Shown piece by piece: positions 27,817-36,833 of a DNA stretch of 64,000 nt. The notes under the pieces were generated by a model. The model did no database searches. It was not told where the DNA came from and saw only the letters and a program-made list of their open reading frames with translations. The number at the start of each line of letters is the position of its first letter. Within the stretch, counting starts at the first letter, position 1. The translations under genes and the position numbers were made by a program. The DNA is taken from NCBI GenBank assembly GCA_002162765.1, contig MAAR01000013.1:62001-126000 (forward strand). The letters run 5' to 3'. Source of the DNA: Flavobacteriales bacterium 34_180_T64. GTDB lineage: Bacteria > Bacteroidota > Bacteroidia > Flavobacteriales > Flavobacteriaceae.

Positions 27817-28539
27817 ATGGGACAAAAAACAAATCCAATCGGAAATCGCTTAGGAATCATCAGAGGATGGGAATCTAACTGGTACGGAGGTAATGATTAT
27901 GGAGATAAACTTGCCGAAGACGATAAGATTAGAAAATATGTTCACGCTCGTTTATCGAAAGCTAGTGTGTCTAGAGTAATTATTGAGCGTACGCTTAAAC
28001 TTGTAACCGTTACTATCACTACAGCCAGACCTGGTATTATTATCGGAAAAGGTGGACAAGAGGTAGACAAGTTAAAAGAAGAGCTTAAGAAAATTACTGA
28101 AAAAGAAGTTCAGTTAAATATCTTTGAAATAAAGAGACCTGAACTTGATGCATTCTTAGTAGGATCTAGTGTTGCACGTCAAATTGAAAATAGAATTTCT
28201 TATAGAAGAGCTATTAAAATGGCAATTGCAGCAGCGATTCGAATGAATGCTGAAGGAATAAAAATTCAGATTAGTGGTCGTTTGAATGGTGCTGAAATGG
28301 CGCGTTCTGAGCACTATAAAGAAGGACGTATTCCATTATCAACATTCAGAGCTGATATTGACTATGCTTTAGTTGAGGCGCATACTACTTATGGTAGATT
28401 GGGTATAAAAGTATGGATCATGAAAGGTGAAGTATATGGTAAAAGAGAACTTTCTCCATTAGTTGGTTTATCTAAAAAACAAGGTAAGTCTGGAGGACGT
28501 GGTGGAAATAATAAGAACCAATCTCGTCGTAGAAAGTAA
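27817..28539 (+). CDS. rpsC: 30S ribosomal protein S3
   Basis: The 240-residue S3 begins '[20 protein letters not shown]' and has a KH domain with '[20 protein letters not shown]'. The C-terminal domain ends in a Gly/Lys/Arg-rich tail. S3 is part of the mRNA entry channel helicase with S4 and S5. A 19-base spacer leads to rplP. Confidence 0.98.
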   Translation: MGQKTNPIGNRLGIIRGWESNWYGGNDYGDKLAEDDKIRKYVHARLSKASVSRVIIERTLKLVTVTITTARPGIIIGKGGQEVDKLKEELKKITEKEVQLNIFEIKRPELDAFLVGSSVARQIENRISYRRAIKMAIAAAIRMNAEGIKIQISGRLNGAEMARSEHYKEGRIPLSTFRADIDYALVEAHTTYGRLGIKVWIMKGEVYGKRELSPLVGLSKKQGKSGGRGGNNKNQSRRRK

Positions 28540-28558
28540 TTTTTAAAGTAAAAGAAAA

Positions 28559-28978
28559 ATGTTACAACCTAAAAAAACAAAATTTCGTAAGCAGCAAAAA
28601 GGGCGTATGAAAGGAAATACCGGAAGAGGTCATGAACTTTCTAACGGAATGTTTGGAATAAAATCTTTGGATGCAAATTTTTTGACGTCTCGTCAAATCG
28701 AAGCAGCTCGTATTGCAGCGACTCGTTTTATGAAAAGAGAAGGTCAACTTTGGATTAAAGTATTTCCAGACAAGCCTATTACAAAGAAGCCTCTTGAAGT
28801 ACGTATGGGTAAAGGAAAAGGTGCTGTTGAGTATTGGGTAGCAGTTGTTAAACCAGGGAGAATACTTTTTGAAGTAGGAGGAGTGCCATTAGACGTTGCA
28901 AAAGAAGCATTACGTTTAGCTGCACAAAAACTACCGGTAAAAACTAAGTTCCTTATAGCTCGAGATTACGAAGCTTAA
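28559..28978 (+). CDS. rplP: 50S ribosomal protein L16
   Basis: The 139-residue L16 has '[20 protein letters not shown]' and '[20 protein letters not shown]' near residues 80-99. L16 organises the A site and the factor-binding region of the 50S subunit. The length and the C-terminus '[15 protein letters not shown]' are normal. Twelve bases to rpmC. Confidence 0.98.
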   Translation: MLQPKKTKFRKQQKGRMKGNTGRGHELSNGMFGIKSLDANFLTSRQIEAARIAATRFMKREGQLWIKVFPDKPITKKPLEVRMGKGKGAVEYWVAVVKPGRILFEVGGVPLDVAKEALRLAAQKLPVKTKFLIARDYEA

Positions 28979-28990
28979 TAACAAAATATT

Positions 28991-29182
28991 ATGAAGCAAT
29001 CAGAAATTACACAGCTATCAGTAGCTGAGTTACAAGAAAAACTTGGTGAGACCAAAAAGAGTTATGCAGACCTGAAAATGGCACATGCAATATCTCCTTT
29101 AGAGAATCCGATTCAATTACGTAACGTTCGTCGTGCCGTAGCAAGAATTTCAACTGAATTAACTAAAAGAGAAATACAGTAA
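28991..29182 (+). CDS. rpmC: 50S ribosomal protein L29
   Basis: The 63-residue helical L29 begins 'MKQSEITQLSVAELQEKL' and has the typical 'NPIQLRNVRRAVARISTELTK' second half. It sits next to L23 at the tunnel exit. Standard position between rplP and rpsQ. Confidence 0.96.
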   Translation: MKQSEITQLSVAELQEKLGETKKSYADLKMAHAISPLENPIQLRNVRRAVARISTELTKREIQ

Positions 29183-29199
29183 TTGTATTCCGCTGAAAG

Positions 29200-29457
29200 A
29201 TGGAAAAAAGAAACTTAAGAAAAGAACGTGTAGGAGTTGTTACTAGTAACAAAATGCAAAAATCAATTGTAGTTGCTGAAGTAAAAAAAGTAAAACATCC
29301 TATGTATGGTAAATTCGTGTTGAAAACAAAGAAATATGTTGCACACGATGAAACAAACGACTGTAACATTGGAGATACGGTAAAGATCATGGAAACAAGA
29401 CCTTTAAGTAAATCTAAATGTTGGAGATTAGTAGAAATAATTGAAAGAGCGAAGTAA
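29200..29457 (+). CDS. rpsQ: 30S ribosomal protein S17
   Basis: The 85-residue OB-fold protein S17 contains '[20 protein letters not shown]', '[20 protein letters not shown]' and '[20 protein letters not shown]'. It is a primary binder of the 16S 5' domain. Its stop is two bases before the rplN ATG, suggesting coupled translation. Confidence 0.97.
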   Translation: MEKRNLRKERVGVVTSNKMQKSIVVAEVKKVKHPMYGKFVLKTKKYVAHDETNDCNIGDTVKIMETRPLSKSKCWRLVEIIERAK

Positions 29458-29459
29458 TT

Positions 29460-29828
29460 ATGGTACAACAAGAATCAAGATTAAAAGTAGCTGATAACAC
29501 TGGAGCTAAGGAAGTATTAACAATACGTGTTCTAGGTGGTACTAAAAGAAGATATGCTTCAATAGGAGACAAAATTGTTGTTTCTGTAAAAGATGCAACT
29601 CCTAATGGAAGTATCAAAAAAGGAGCAGTTTCAACGGCTGTTGTTGTGCGTACTAAAAAAGAAGTAAGACGTCCTGATGGATCTTATATTAGATTCGATG
29701 ATAACGCTTGTGTACTTTTAAATCCTACGGGAGAAATGAGAGGAACACGTGTTTTTGGACCTGTTGCTAGAGAACTTCGTGATAAACAATTCATGAAAAT
29801 TGTATCATTAGCACCTGAAGTGCTTTAA
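29460..29828 (+). CDS. rplN: 50S ribosomal protein L14
   Basis: The 122-residue L14 begins '[20 protein letters not shown]' and contains '[20 protein letters not shown]'. It lies at the subunit interface, contacts 16S rRNA helix 44 and is the docking site for the silencing factor RsfS, whose gene is also in this window (49063-49434). The stop overlaps the rplX start as TAATG. Confidence 0.98.
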   Translation: MVQQESRLKVADNTGAKEVLTIRVLGGTKRRYASIGDKIVVSVKDATPNGSIKKGAVSTAVVVRTKKEVRRPDGSYIRFDDNACVLLNPTGEMRGTRVFGPVARELRDKQFMKIVSLAPEVL

Positions 29829-30151
29829 TGGCTAATAAGATGACAAAGCTTAAAATTAAAACTGGAGATACTGTTAAGGTAATTACTGGAGATCATAAAG
29901 GATCTGAAGGGAAAGTTCTTAAAGTAGAGATAGAAAAGAACAAAGCCATCGTAGAGGGTGTAAACATGGTAAAGAAACATACTAAACCAAGTGCACAGAG
30001 TCCTCAAGGTGGAATTGTAGAGAAAGAAGCATTCATTAATATATCAAACTTATCTTTGTTGACTTCGAAAGGAGAAACAACTAGAGTTGGATATAAAATG
30101 GAAGGCGATAATAAAGTAAGGTTTTCAAAAAAATCTAATGAAGTAATATAA
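29828..30151 (+). CDS. rplX: 50S ribosomal protein L24
   Basis: The 107-residue L24 has the KOW motif '[20 protein letters not shown]' near residues 10-29 and '[20 protein letters not shown]'. It is one of the two proteins that start 50S assembly. One-base overlap with rplN and two bases to rplE. Confidence 0.97.
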   Translation: MANKMTKLKIKTGDTVKVITGDHKGSEGKVLKVEIEKNKAIVEGVNMVKKHTKPSAQSPQGGIVEKEAFINISNLSLLTSKGETTRVGYKMEGDNKVRFSKKSNEVI

Positions 30152-30153
30152 TT

Positions 30154-30705
30154 ATGACTTACGTTCCAAGATTAAAACAAGAGTACAAGGACAAAATAGT
30201 TTCTGCTCTTACAGAAGAATTCGGTTATAAAAATGTAATGCAAGTTCCTAAACTTACAAAGATAGTTATATCTAAAGGTGTAGGAGCAGCAGTTGCAGAT
30301 AAGAAATTAATTGATCATGCGATTGATGAGTTAACTAAAATTTCTGGTCAAAAGGCTGTAGCGACATTATCTAAGAAGGATGTTGCATCTTTCAAATTAC
30401 GTAAAGGGATGCCAATTGGTGTAAGAGTTACGTTAAGAGGAGAGCAAATGTATGAGTTTTTAGATCGTTTAATTACTTCAGCTTTACCACGTGTTAGAGA
30501 TTTCGGAGGTATTAAAGCCACTGGATTTGACGGTAGAGGTAATTACAATTTAGGAGTTGTTGAACAAATTATATTCCCTGAAATTGATATTGATAAAATC
30601 AACAAAATTTCAGGTATGGATATCGCATTTGTTACAACTGCTGATACAGATAAAGAAGCACAATCGTTATTAAAAGAATTAGGTTTACCTTTTCAAAAAA
30701 ACTAA
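30154..30705 (+). CDS. rplE: 50S ribosomal protein L5
   Basis: The 183-residue L5 begins '[19 protein letters not shown]' and carries '[22 protein letters not shown]' and '[19 protein letters not shown]'. L5 binds 5S rRNA and contacts the P-site tRNA. Three bases separate it from rpsN. Confidence 0.98.
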   Translation: MTYVPRLKQEYKDKIVSALTEEFGYKNVMQVPKLTKIVISKGVGAAVADKKLIDHAIDELTKISGQKAVATLSKKDVASFKLRKGMPIGVRVTLRGEQMYEFLDRLITSALPRVRDFGGIKATGFDGRGNYNLGVVEQIIFPEIDIDKINKISGMDIAFVTTADTDKEAQSLLKELGLPFQKN

Positions 30706-30708
30706 GTT

Positions 30709-30978
30709 ATGGCTAAAGAATCAATGAAAGCCCGTGAGGTGAAAAGAGCAAAAACTGTTGCAAAATATGCTGAAAAACGTAAAGCTTTGAAAGAAGCTGG
30801 AGATTATGAAGCACTGCAAAAGTTGCCAAAAAATGCATCTCCAGTACGTATGCATAACAGATGTAAATTAACTGGAAGACCAAAAGGTTACATGCGTACA
30901 TTTGGTGTGTCTCGTGTAACGTTTCGTGAAATGGCTAACCAAGGATTAATTCCTGGTGTTAGAAAAGCGAGCTGGTAA
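30709..30978 (+). CDS. rpsN: 30S ribosomal protein S14 (zinc-free long form)
   Basis: The 89-residue S14 has the C-terminal signature '[20 protein letters not shown]'. It is the long form without the two CXXC zinc pairs of the 61-residue zinc form; only one cysteine is present. S14 is in the 30S head. No zinc-type paralogue is visible in the window. It is followed by a 69-base gap with a hairpin before rpsH. Confidence 0.96.
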   Translation: MAKESMKAREVKRAKTVAKYAEKRKALKEAGDYEALQKLPKNASPVRMHNRCKLTGRPKGYMRTFGVSRVTFREMANQGLIPGVRKASW

Positions 30979-30998
30979 AATAAATAGAATTATAAATG

Positions 30999-31027
30999 GG
31001 TTTGAAGTTCGAAATAATTCGAAAACC
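30999..31027 (+). repeat. Inverted repeat in the rpsN-rpsH gap
   Basis: TTCGAA (31008-31013) and TTCGAA (31018-31023) form a 6-bp stem with loop ATAA. It is extended past a five-base bulge by GGTT (30999-31002) with AACC (31024-31027). It lies 21 bases before the rpsH ATG and has no T-run. It may be a regulatory or processing hairpin. Confidence 0.5.
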
Positions 31028-31047
31028 AAAACCGCAAATTAATATTA

Positions 31048-31446
31048 ATGTATACAGATCCAATAGCAGATTATCTAACGCGAGTTAGAAATGCAGTAAA
31101 AGCCAATCACAGAGTGGTTGAGATTCCTGCATCTAATCTAAAAAAAGAAATCACTAAAATATTATTCGACCAAGGATATATTTTAAGTTACAAGTTCGAT
31201 GATGCTTCAGTACAAGGAACAATTAAAATTGCTCTTAAGTACAATAAAGAAACTAAAGAGCCAGTAATCAAAAAGATTCAAAGAATAAGTAAACCAGGTT
31301 TACGTAAATATGCAAGTGCTAACGAAATGCCAAGAATCCTTAATGGTCTAGGTATTGCAATTGTTTCAACTTCACATGGAGTGATTACTGGAAAACAAGC
31401 GCATAGAGACAATGTTGGTGGTGAATTATTATGTTACGTTTACTAA
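31048..31446 (+). CDS. rpsH: 30S ribosomal protein S8
   Basis: The 132-residue S8 begins 'MYTDPIADYLTRVRNAVKAN' and ends in 'GVITGKQAHRDNVGGELLCYVY'. S8 is a central-domain organiser of 16S rRNA. In E. coli it represses the spc operon by binding a hairpin at rplE. Here the hairpin just upstream of its own gene is a possible, untested target. Confidence 0.98.
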   Translation: MYTDPIADYLTRVRNAVKANHRVVEIPASNLKKEITKILFDQGYILSYKFDDASVQGTIKIALKYNKETKEPVIKKIQRISKPGLRKYASANEMPRILNGLGIAIVSTSHGVITGKQAHRDNVGGELLCYVY

Positions 31447-31461
31447 TAAAAAGGAAGAGAT

Positions 31462-32004
31462 ATGTCAAGAATAGGTAATAACCCAGTAACGATTCCTGAA
31501 GGAGTAACAGTAGATGTTAATAATAACAATATTACTGTAAAAGGTAAACTAGGAGAATTAACTCAAGAATTTTCTGATGTTGAGATAAAAGTTGAAGAAG
31601 GTAAAGTAAATGTATCGCGTTCATCAGATAAGAAAGATCAACGAGCTAAACATGGACTTTATAGATCATTAATCAATAATATGGTTGATGGTGTTTCAAA
31701 AGGTTGGACAAAAGAATTGGAATTGGTAGGTGTAGGTTATAGAGCATCAAATCAAGGTCAAAAACTAGAATTAGCATTAGGTTTTTCGCACAGTATTGTT
31801 TTAAATGTTGCTCCAGAAGTAAAGATTGAAACAATTTCTGAAAAAGGAAAAAACCCAATAATAAAATTATCATCTCACGACAAACAACTTGTTGGTCAAG
31901 TTGCTGCAAAAATTCGCGGATTTAGACCACCAGAGCCTTACAAAGGAAAAGGAGTTAAGTTTGTTGGTGAAGAATTAAGAAGAAAAGCAGGTAAATCAGC
32001 TTAA
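31462..32004 (+). CDS. rplF: 50S ribosomal protein L6
   Basis: The 180-residue L6 begins '[19 protein letters not shown]' and has two related domains, the second with '[20 protein letters not shown]'. It binds near the factor-binding site of the 50S subunit (sarcin-ricin loop). Normal length, 15 bases after rpsH. Confidence 0.98.
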   Translation: MSRIGNNPVTIPEGVTVDVNNNNITVKGKLGELTQEFSDVEIKVEEGKVNVSRSSDKKDQRAKHGLYRSLINNMVDGVSKGWTKELELVGVGYRASNQGQKLELALGFSHSIVLNVAPEVKIETISEKGKNPIIKLSSHDKQLVGQVAAKIRGFRPPEPYKGKGVKFVGEELRRKAGKSA

Positions 32005-32015
32005 TAGTTAGAGGT

Positions 32016-32372
32016 ATGGCATTAACAAAGAATCAAAGAAGATTAAGAATCAAAAGCAGAATTCGTAAGGTGGTTTCAGGAACTGGATCTAAACCGAGAT
32101 TAGCTGTTTTTAGAAGTAATAAAGAAATTTATGCTCAACTTGTAGATGATGTAACTGGTAAAACTATCAGTGCTGCTTCTTCAAGAGACAAGGACATTAG
32201 TTCTGCAAATGGTACTAAAACAGAATTAGCTGCCTTAGTAGGTAAAGCTGTTGCTGAAAGAGCACTAAAAGCAGGTGTAGAAACAATCTCTTTCGATAGA
32301 GGTGGTTATCAATATCATGGTAGAGTAAAATCATTAGCAGAAGGTGCTAGAGAAGCAGGACTTAAATTCTAA
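32016..32372 (+). CDS. rplR: 50S ribosomal protein L18
   Basis: The 118-residue L18 has '[20 protein letters not shown]' and the C-terminal '[20 protein letters not shown]'. It binds 5S rRNA together with L5 and brings it to the 50S subunit. Six bases to rpsE. Confidence 0.98.
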   Translation: MALTKNQRRLRIKSRIRKVVSGTGSKPRLAVFRSNKEIYAQLVDDVTGKTISAASSRDKDISSANGTKTELAALVGKAVAERALKAGVETISFDRGGYQYHGRVKSLAEGAREAGLKF

Positions 32373-32378
32373 GACATT

Positions 32379-32903
32379 ATGTATCAAAAATATAAAAACG
32401 CAGAATTAGTAAAACCAAGTGGAATTGATCTTAAAGATCGTTTAGTTGGTGTACAAAGAGTTACTAAAGTAACTAAAGGAGGTAGAGCATTCGGATTTTC
32501 TGCTATTGTAGTAGTAGGCGATGAAGCTGGTGTTGTAGGACATGGTTTAGGGAAATCTAAAGATGTAGCAACTGCAATTGCTAAGGCCATTGAAGATGCT
32601 AAGAAAAACTTAGTTAGAATTCCAATTATCAAAGGAACATTACCTCACGAACAAAAAGGTAAATTTGGTGGTGCTAGAGTAAATATTATTCCAGCTGCAC
32701 CTGGTACAGGAGTTATTGCTGGTGGAGCTGTAAGAACAGTTCTTGAGGCAGTTGGTGTACATGATGTATTATCAAAATCTCAAGGATCTTCAAATCCTCA
32801 TAATGTTGTAAAAGCTACATTTGATGCTTTATTACAATTAAGAGATGCTAGAACAGTTGCTAAGGAAAGAGGTGTTTCTCTTGAAAAAGTATTTAACGGA
32901 TAA
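32379..32903 (+). CDS. rpsE: 30S ribosomal protein S5
   Basis: The 174-residue S5 has '[20 protein letters not shown]' (residues 22-41) and '[20 protein letters not shown]'. It contributes to decoding accuracy at the mRNA entry site. The spectinomycin-site loop near residues 20-30 looks normal. Standard position between rplR and rpmD. Confidence 0.98.
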   Translation: MYQKYKNAELVKPSGIDLKDRLVGVQRVTKVTKGGRAFGFSAIVVVGDEAGVVGHGLGKSKDVATAIAKAIEDAKKNLVRIPIIKGTLPHEQKGKFGGARVNIIPAAPGTGVIAGGAVRTVLEAVGVHDVLSKSQGSSNPHNVVKATFDALLQLRDARTVAKERGVSLEKVFNG

Positions 32904-32916
32904 TCGATAGGATAAG

Positions 32917-33099
32917 ATGGCAAAGATTAAAGTAACAAAAGTAAAAAGCGCAATTAACCGAACTAAGAGACAAAAATTAACATTATTGTCTTTAGGTTTG
33001 AAAAAAATCGGTCAAGTTGTAGAGCATGATGCCACACCAAATATCCTTGGTATGGTTAATAAAGTTAAACATTTAGTTTCTGTAGAGGAAACAAAATAA
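32917..33099 (+). CDS. rpmD: 50S ribosomal protein L30
   Basis: The 60-residue L30 begins 'MAKIKVTKVKSAINRTKRQK' and contains 'LTLLSLGLKKIGQVVEHDAT'. It is missing from some bacterial lineages but retained here. It lies between rpsE and rplO with 13- and 12-base spacers. Confidence 0.96.
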   Translation: MAKIKVTKVKSAINRTKRQKLTLLSLGLKKIGQVVEHDATPNILGMVNKVKHLVSVEETK

Positions 33100-33111
33100 T
33101 ACGACATAAAA

Positions 33112-33564
33112 ATGGATTTAAGTAATTTAAAACCGGCTGAAGGGTCAGTTAAAAATCAAGGTAAAAGAATAGGTAGAGGACAAGGTTCTGGAAAAGGTGG
33201 TACTGCAACTCGTGGACACAAAGGAGCTAAATCTCGTTCTGGTTATTCTAAGAAACTAGGGTTTGAAGGTGGTCAAATGCCACTTCAAAGACGTGTTCCT
33301 AAATTTGGATTTACTAACATCAATCGCGTTGAATACCAAGGTGTAAATCTTGACATATTACAACGTTTAATTGATGAGAAAAAAATTAAAGATACTGTAG
33401 ATTTTGATACTCTAGTTGATTTAGGATTGGCTAGAAAAAATGAGCTAGTTAAAATATTAGGTCGTGGAGAATTAAAATCAAAATTAACTGTAACTGCTCA
33501 TAAATTTACTGCTTCAGCAAAAGCTGCAATTGAAGCTGCAGGAGGAGAAGTAGTAACTTTATAA
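33112..33564 (+). CDS. rplO: 50S ribosomal protein L15
   Basis: The 150-residue L15 has the Gly-rich N-terminal extension 'GKRIGRGQGSGKGGTATRGH' and 'FEGGQMPLQRRVPKFGFTN'. This extension threads into 23S rRNA; the globular domain is on the surface. It is followed 13 bases later by secY, as in most bacteria. Confidence 0.98.
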   Translation: MDLSNLKPAEGSVKNQGKRIGRGQGSGKGGTATRGHKGAKSRSGYSKKLGFEGGQMPLQRRVPKFGFTNINRVEYQGVNLDILQRLIDEKKIKDTVDFDTLVDLGLARKNELVKILGRGELKSKLTVTAHKFTASAKAAIEAAGGEVVTL

Positions 33565-33577
33565 GACGAATTAAAGT

Positions 33578-34921
33578 ATGAAATTTATAGACACGTTAAA
33601 AAATGTTTGGAAAATAACGGAACTGAAAGATCGAATCATGCTTACGCTTGGTTTGCTTTTAGTATATCGTTTTGGTGCTCAAGTGGTACTTCCAGGAATT
33701 GATGCAAGTCAATTAGGAGGACTTCAAGATACAGCTGGCGGTGGTGGTTTATTAGACCTATTAAATGCATTTACAGGTGGAGCATTTGCGAATGCTTCAG
33801 TATTTGCTTTAGGGATTATGCCATATATTTCTGCTTCAATTGTAGTACAGTTAATGGGAATTGCAATTCCTTATTTGCAAAAACTACAGAAAGAAGGAGC
33901 TAGTGGTCAAAAGAAGATTACACAAATTACACGTTGGTTAACAATTGGTATTTGTTTAGTTCAGGCACCTGGTTATTTGGCAAGTTTACCTTCTTTAGGT
34001 GTGCCACAATCGGCATTTTTATTAGGTACAGGTGGTCTATTTTATTTCTCATCTATTATTATATTAGTAACAGGTTGTGTATTCGCAATGTGGTTAGGTG
34101 AGAAAATTACGGATAAAGGAATTGGTAATGGTATTTCATTATTAATTATGGTTGGTATTATTGCAACTTTACCGTTATCATTCTTACAGGAATATGCTGC
34201 AAGAGTTACCCAATCTAACGGTGGATTAATCATGATATTAATTGAATTAGTGATTTGGATGTTAATTATTCTTGCTTCTATCATGTTAGTTATGGCAGTA
34301 CGTAAAATTGCTGTTCAATATGCTAGACGTACAGCATCTGGAGGATACGAGAAGAATGTATTTGGATCGAGACAATTTTTACCATTGAAATTAAACGCGT
34401 CTGGTGTTATGCCAATTATCTTTGCACAAGCAATTATGTTCGTGCCTAGTTTAATTGGAGGATCTTTAGATGGAGAAATAGGTACTTGGATAAGTACTGA
34501 ATTTTCTGATATATTCGGTTTGTGGTATAATTTAGTATTTGCTTTATTAATTATTGTATTTACATATTTCTATACTGCTATTACAGTTCCAACGAATAAA
34601 ATGGCAGACGATTTAAAACGTAGTGGAGGATTTATTCCGGGTATTAGACCAGGAACAGAAACTTCAGAATATTTGGATAAAATAATGTCTCAAATAACAT
34701 TACCTGGTTCTATATTTTTGGCTTTAATCGCTGTGTTCCCAGCAATCATTGTTAAGATTATGGATGTTCAAGCAGGTTGGGCATTATTCTTTGGTGGTAC
34801 ATCTCTACTTATTATGGTAGGGGTTGCAATCGATACTATGCAACAAGTCAATTCGTACTTGTTGAATAAACACTATGATGGCTTAATGAAAACTGGTAAA
34901 AATAGAAAATCTATATCTTAA
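33578..34921 (+). CDS. secY: Protein translocase subunit SecY
   Basis: The 447-residue SecY has about ten transmembrane segments, the plug region near residues 60-80 ('NAFTGGAFANASVFALGIMP'), 'PYISASIVVQL' and the C5 cytosolic loop 'KRSGGFIPGIRPGTETSEYL'. It forms the SecYEG channel of the inner membrane used by Sec-dependent exports including the T9SS and lipoprotein cargos of this window. The adk and map genes found after secY in many bacteria are absent; infA follows after six bases. Confidence 0.98.
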   Translation: MKFIDTLKNVWKITELKDRIMLTLGLLLVYRFGAQVVLPGIDASQLGGLQDTAGGGGLLDLLNAFTGGAFANASVFALGIMPYISASIVVQLMGIAIPYLQKLQKEGASGQKKITQITRWLTIGICLVQAPGYLASLPSLGVPQSAFLLGTGGLFYFSSIIILVTGCVFAMWLGEKITDKGIGNGISLLIMVGIIATLPLSFLQEYAARVTQSNGGLIMILIELVIWMLIILASIMLVMAVRKIAVQYARRTASGGYEKNVFGSRQFLPLKLNASGVMPIIFAQAIMFVPSLIGGSLDGEIGTWISTEFSDIFGLWYNLVFALLIIVFTYFYTAITVPTNKMADDLKRSGGFIPGIRPGTETSEYLDKIMSQITLPGSIFLALIAVFPAIIVKIMDVQAGWALFFGGTSLLIMVGVAIDTMQQVNSYLLNKHYDGLMKTGKNRKSIS

Positions 34922-34927
34922 ATTACT

Positions 34928-35143
34928 ATGGCGAAACAAGCAGCAATAGAACAAGACGGATCAATAATAGAAGCATTATCAAATGCAATGTTCCGTGTTG
35001 AATTAGAAAATGGTCATATTGTGACTGCGCATATTTCTGGTAAAATGCGTATGCACTACATTAAATTGTTACCAGGAGATAAAGTAAAATTAGAAATGAG
35101 TCCTTATGATTTATCTAAGGCTAGAATAACTTATAGATACTAA
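34928..35143 (+). CDS. infA: Translation initiation factor IF-1
   Basis: The 71-residue S1/OB-fold protein contains '[20 protein letters not shown]' and '[20 protein letters not shown]'. IF-1 blocks the A site during initiation. It lies four bases before rpmJ. Confidence 0.98.
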   Translation: MAKQAAIEQDGSIIEALSNAMFRVELENGHIVTAHISGKMRMHYIKLLPGDKVKLEMSPYDLSKARITYRY

Positions 35144-35147
35144 TACG

Positions 35148-35264
35148 ATGAAAGTAAGAGCATCAGTAAAAAAGAGAAGTGCCGATTGTAAATTGGTACG
35201 TAGAAAAGGTAGACTTTACGTAATAAACAAAAAGAATCCTAGATTCAAACAAAGACAAGGGTAG
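35148..35264 (+). CDS. rpmJ: 50S ribosomal protein L36 (zinc-free form)
   Basis: This short frame encodes 38 residues beginning [20 protein letters not shown] and ending in NPRFKQRQG, an evident L36. The usual zinc ligands (CxxC, Cys, His) are lost except one cysteine at position 14, so this is the C-minus form. It starts four bases after infA and ends two bases before rpsM. Confidence 0.96.
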   Translation: MKVRASVKKRSADCKLVRRKGRLYVINKKNPRFKQRQG

Positions 35265-35266
35265 TT

Positions 35267-35641
35267 ATGGCAAGAATTGCAGGTGTAGACATACCAAAAC
35301 AGAAAAGAGGTGTAATCTCTTTAACTTATATCTATGGAATAGGTAGAAGTAGATCAAAAGAAATTTTAGCAGAAGCTAAAGTTGACGAAAACATCAAAGT
35401 AGATGATTGGACAGATGAGCAAATCGGAAATATTCGTGATGCAGTCGGTACTTTTACAATTGAAGGGGAACTTCGTTCAGAAACCCAATTAAACATTAAG
35501 CGATTAATGGATATTGGATGTTACAGAGGTATTCGTCATAGAGCGGGACTTCCATTAAGAGGTCAACGTACTAAAAACAACTCTAGAACGAGAAAAGGTA
35601 GAAGAAAAACAGTTGCTAACAAGAAAAAAGCAACTAAATAA
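35267..35641 (+). CDS. rpsM: 30S ribosomal protein S13
   Basis: The 124-residue S13 begins '[20 protein letters not shown]' and has '[20 protein letters not shown]' followed by a basic tail reaching the P-site tRNA. First gene of the alpha operon part, 11 bases before rpsK. Confidence 0.98.
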   Translation: MARIAGVDIPKQKRGVISLTYIYGIGRSRSKEILAEAKVDENIKVDDWTDEQIGNIRDAVGTFTIEGELRSETQLNIKRLMDIGCYRGIRHRAGLPLRGQRTKNNSRTRKGRRKTVANKKKATK

Positions 35642-35652
35642 TAATTAGTAAT

Positions 35653-36036
35653 ATGGCAAAGTCAAGTACTAAAAAACGTAAAGTAATAGTAGACTCTATT
35701 GGAGAAGCACACATTGCTGCTTCATTCAATAATATCATTATCTCTTTAACCAATAAAAAAGGAGATGTCATTTCATGGTCATCTGCTGGTAAAATGGGTT
35801 TTAGAGGTTCAAAAAAGAACACACCTTACGCTGCACAATTGGCCGCTGAAGATGCTGCAGGAGTAGCAAAAGAAGCAGGGCTTAAAAAAGTGAAAGTGTA
35901 TGTTAAAGGTCCTGGAAATGGTAGAGAATCTGCGATAAGATCAATTCATAATGCTGGAATAGAAGTATCAGAAATCATTGATGTTACGCCTTTACCACAT
36001 AACGGATGTAGACCACCAAAAAGAAGAAGAGTATAA
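35653..36036 (+). CDS. rpsK: 30S ribosomal protein S11
   Basis: The 127-residue S11 contains '[20 protein letters not shown]' and ends '[18 protein letters not shown]'. It lies on the 30S platform. It is the last gene before the terminator at 36054-36091, which separates it from rpsD. Confidence 0.98.
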   Translation: MAKSSTKKRKVIVDSIGEAHIAASFNNIIISLTNKKGDVISWSSAGKMGFRGSKKNTPYAAQLAAEDAAGVAKEAGLKKVKVYVKGPGNGRESAIRSIHNAGIEVSEIIDVTPLPHNGCRPPKRRRV

Positions 36037-36053
36037 TTTATAGGCCTTTAAAA

Positions 36054-36091
36054 TTAATATCAATTGTTTATACAGTTGATATTAGTTTTTT
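36054..36091 (+). terminator. Intrinsic terminator between rpsK and rpsD
   Basis: TTAATATCAATTG (36054-36066) pairs with CAGTTGATATTAG (36073-36085) over 13 bp including two G-U pairs, loop TTTATA, then six T (36086-36091). It would end or attenuate the str-S10-spc transcript inside what is normally one alpha operon. Confidence 0.8.
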
Positions 36092-36104
36092 ATGCGTAAA
36101 TTTG
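36076..36104 (+). promoter_or_regulatory. Promoter for rpsD-rpoA-rplQ
   Basis: TTG (36076-36078), 18 bases, then TAAATTTG (36097-36104) fully match the Bacteroidota consensus. The -33 TTG lies inside the right arm of the terminator hairpin. The leader that follows is about 95 bases long and could form a long-range pairing GAGAG (36134-36138) with CTCTC (36185-36189); S4 autoregulation there is possible but untested. Confidence 0.75.
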
Positions 36105-36206
36105 CAAACTAAAATTAATAATCAAGTATCAACGAGAGAGCAACGTTTATCGAAGGATAAGATTAAGACCTTAATTCATAGACACTCTCATAACAAAATT
36201 TAAGAA

Positions 36207-36812
36207 ATGGCAAGATATACTGGTCCTAAAACTAAAATAGCCCGAAAATTCGGTGAAGCTATTTTTGGAGATGATAAAGCCTTTGAAAAAAGAAATTATC
36301 CTCCTGGTCAACATGGTGCAAATAAGCGTCGTGGAAAGAAATCTGAATATGCTATCCAATTAATGGAAAAGCAAAAAGCTAAATATACTTATGGTATTTT
36401 AGAAAAACAATTCAGAAACATGTTTAAAAAAGCAACTGCTGCACAAGGAATTACTGGTGAAGTATTGTTACAACTTTGTGAATCAAGGTTAGATAATGTT
36501 GCTTTTAGAATGGGATTGTCTCCTTCACGTAGTGGAGCAAGACAATTAGTGTCGCACAGACATATTACAGTAAACGGTGAAATTGTAAACATTCCTTCTT
36601 ACCAATTAAAAGCAGGAGATGTAGTCGCAATTAGAGAGAAATCAAAATCTCTTGAGGCGATTCAAAATTCATTAGCAAACTCAAGTAGTGTTTACGAATG
36701 GATTACATGGAATAACGATACTAAACAAGGAACATATGTTTCTGTTCCTGCTAGAGTTCAAATTCCAGAAAAAATTAACGAACAATTTATCGTTGAATTA
36801 TATTCTAAATAA
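36207..36812 (+). CDS. rpsD: 30S ribosomal protein S4
   Basis: The 201-residue S4 begins '[20 protein letters not shown]' and has an S4 RNA-binding domain ('[20 protein letters not shown]'). No N-terminal cysteine zinc cluster is present. S4 nucleates 30S assembly, and in E. coli represses the alpha operon by binding the rpsM leader. Here rpsD is the first gene after its own promoter and a roughly 95-base leader. Confidence 0.98.
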   Translation: MARYTGPKTKIARKFGEAIFGDDKAFEKRNYPPGQHGANKRRGKKSEYAIQLMEKQKAKYTYGILEKQFRNMFKKATAAQGITGEVLLQLCESRLDNVAFRMGLSPSRSGARQLVSHRHITVNGEIVNIPSYQLKAGDVVAIREKSKSLEAIQNSLANSSSVYEWITWNNDTKQGTYVSVPARVQIPEKINEQFIVELYSK

Positions 36813-36833
36813 TAACTAGATACAAAACGCAAT

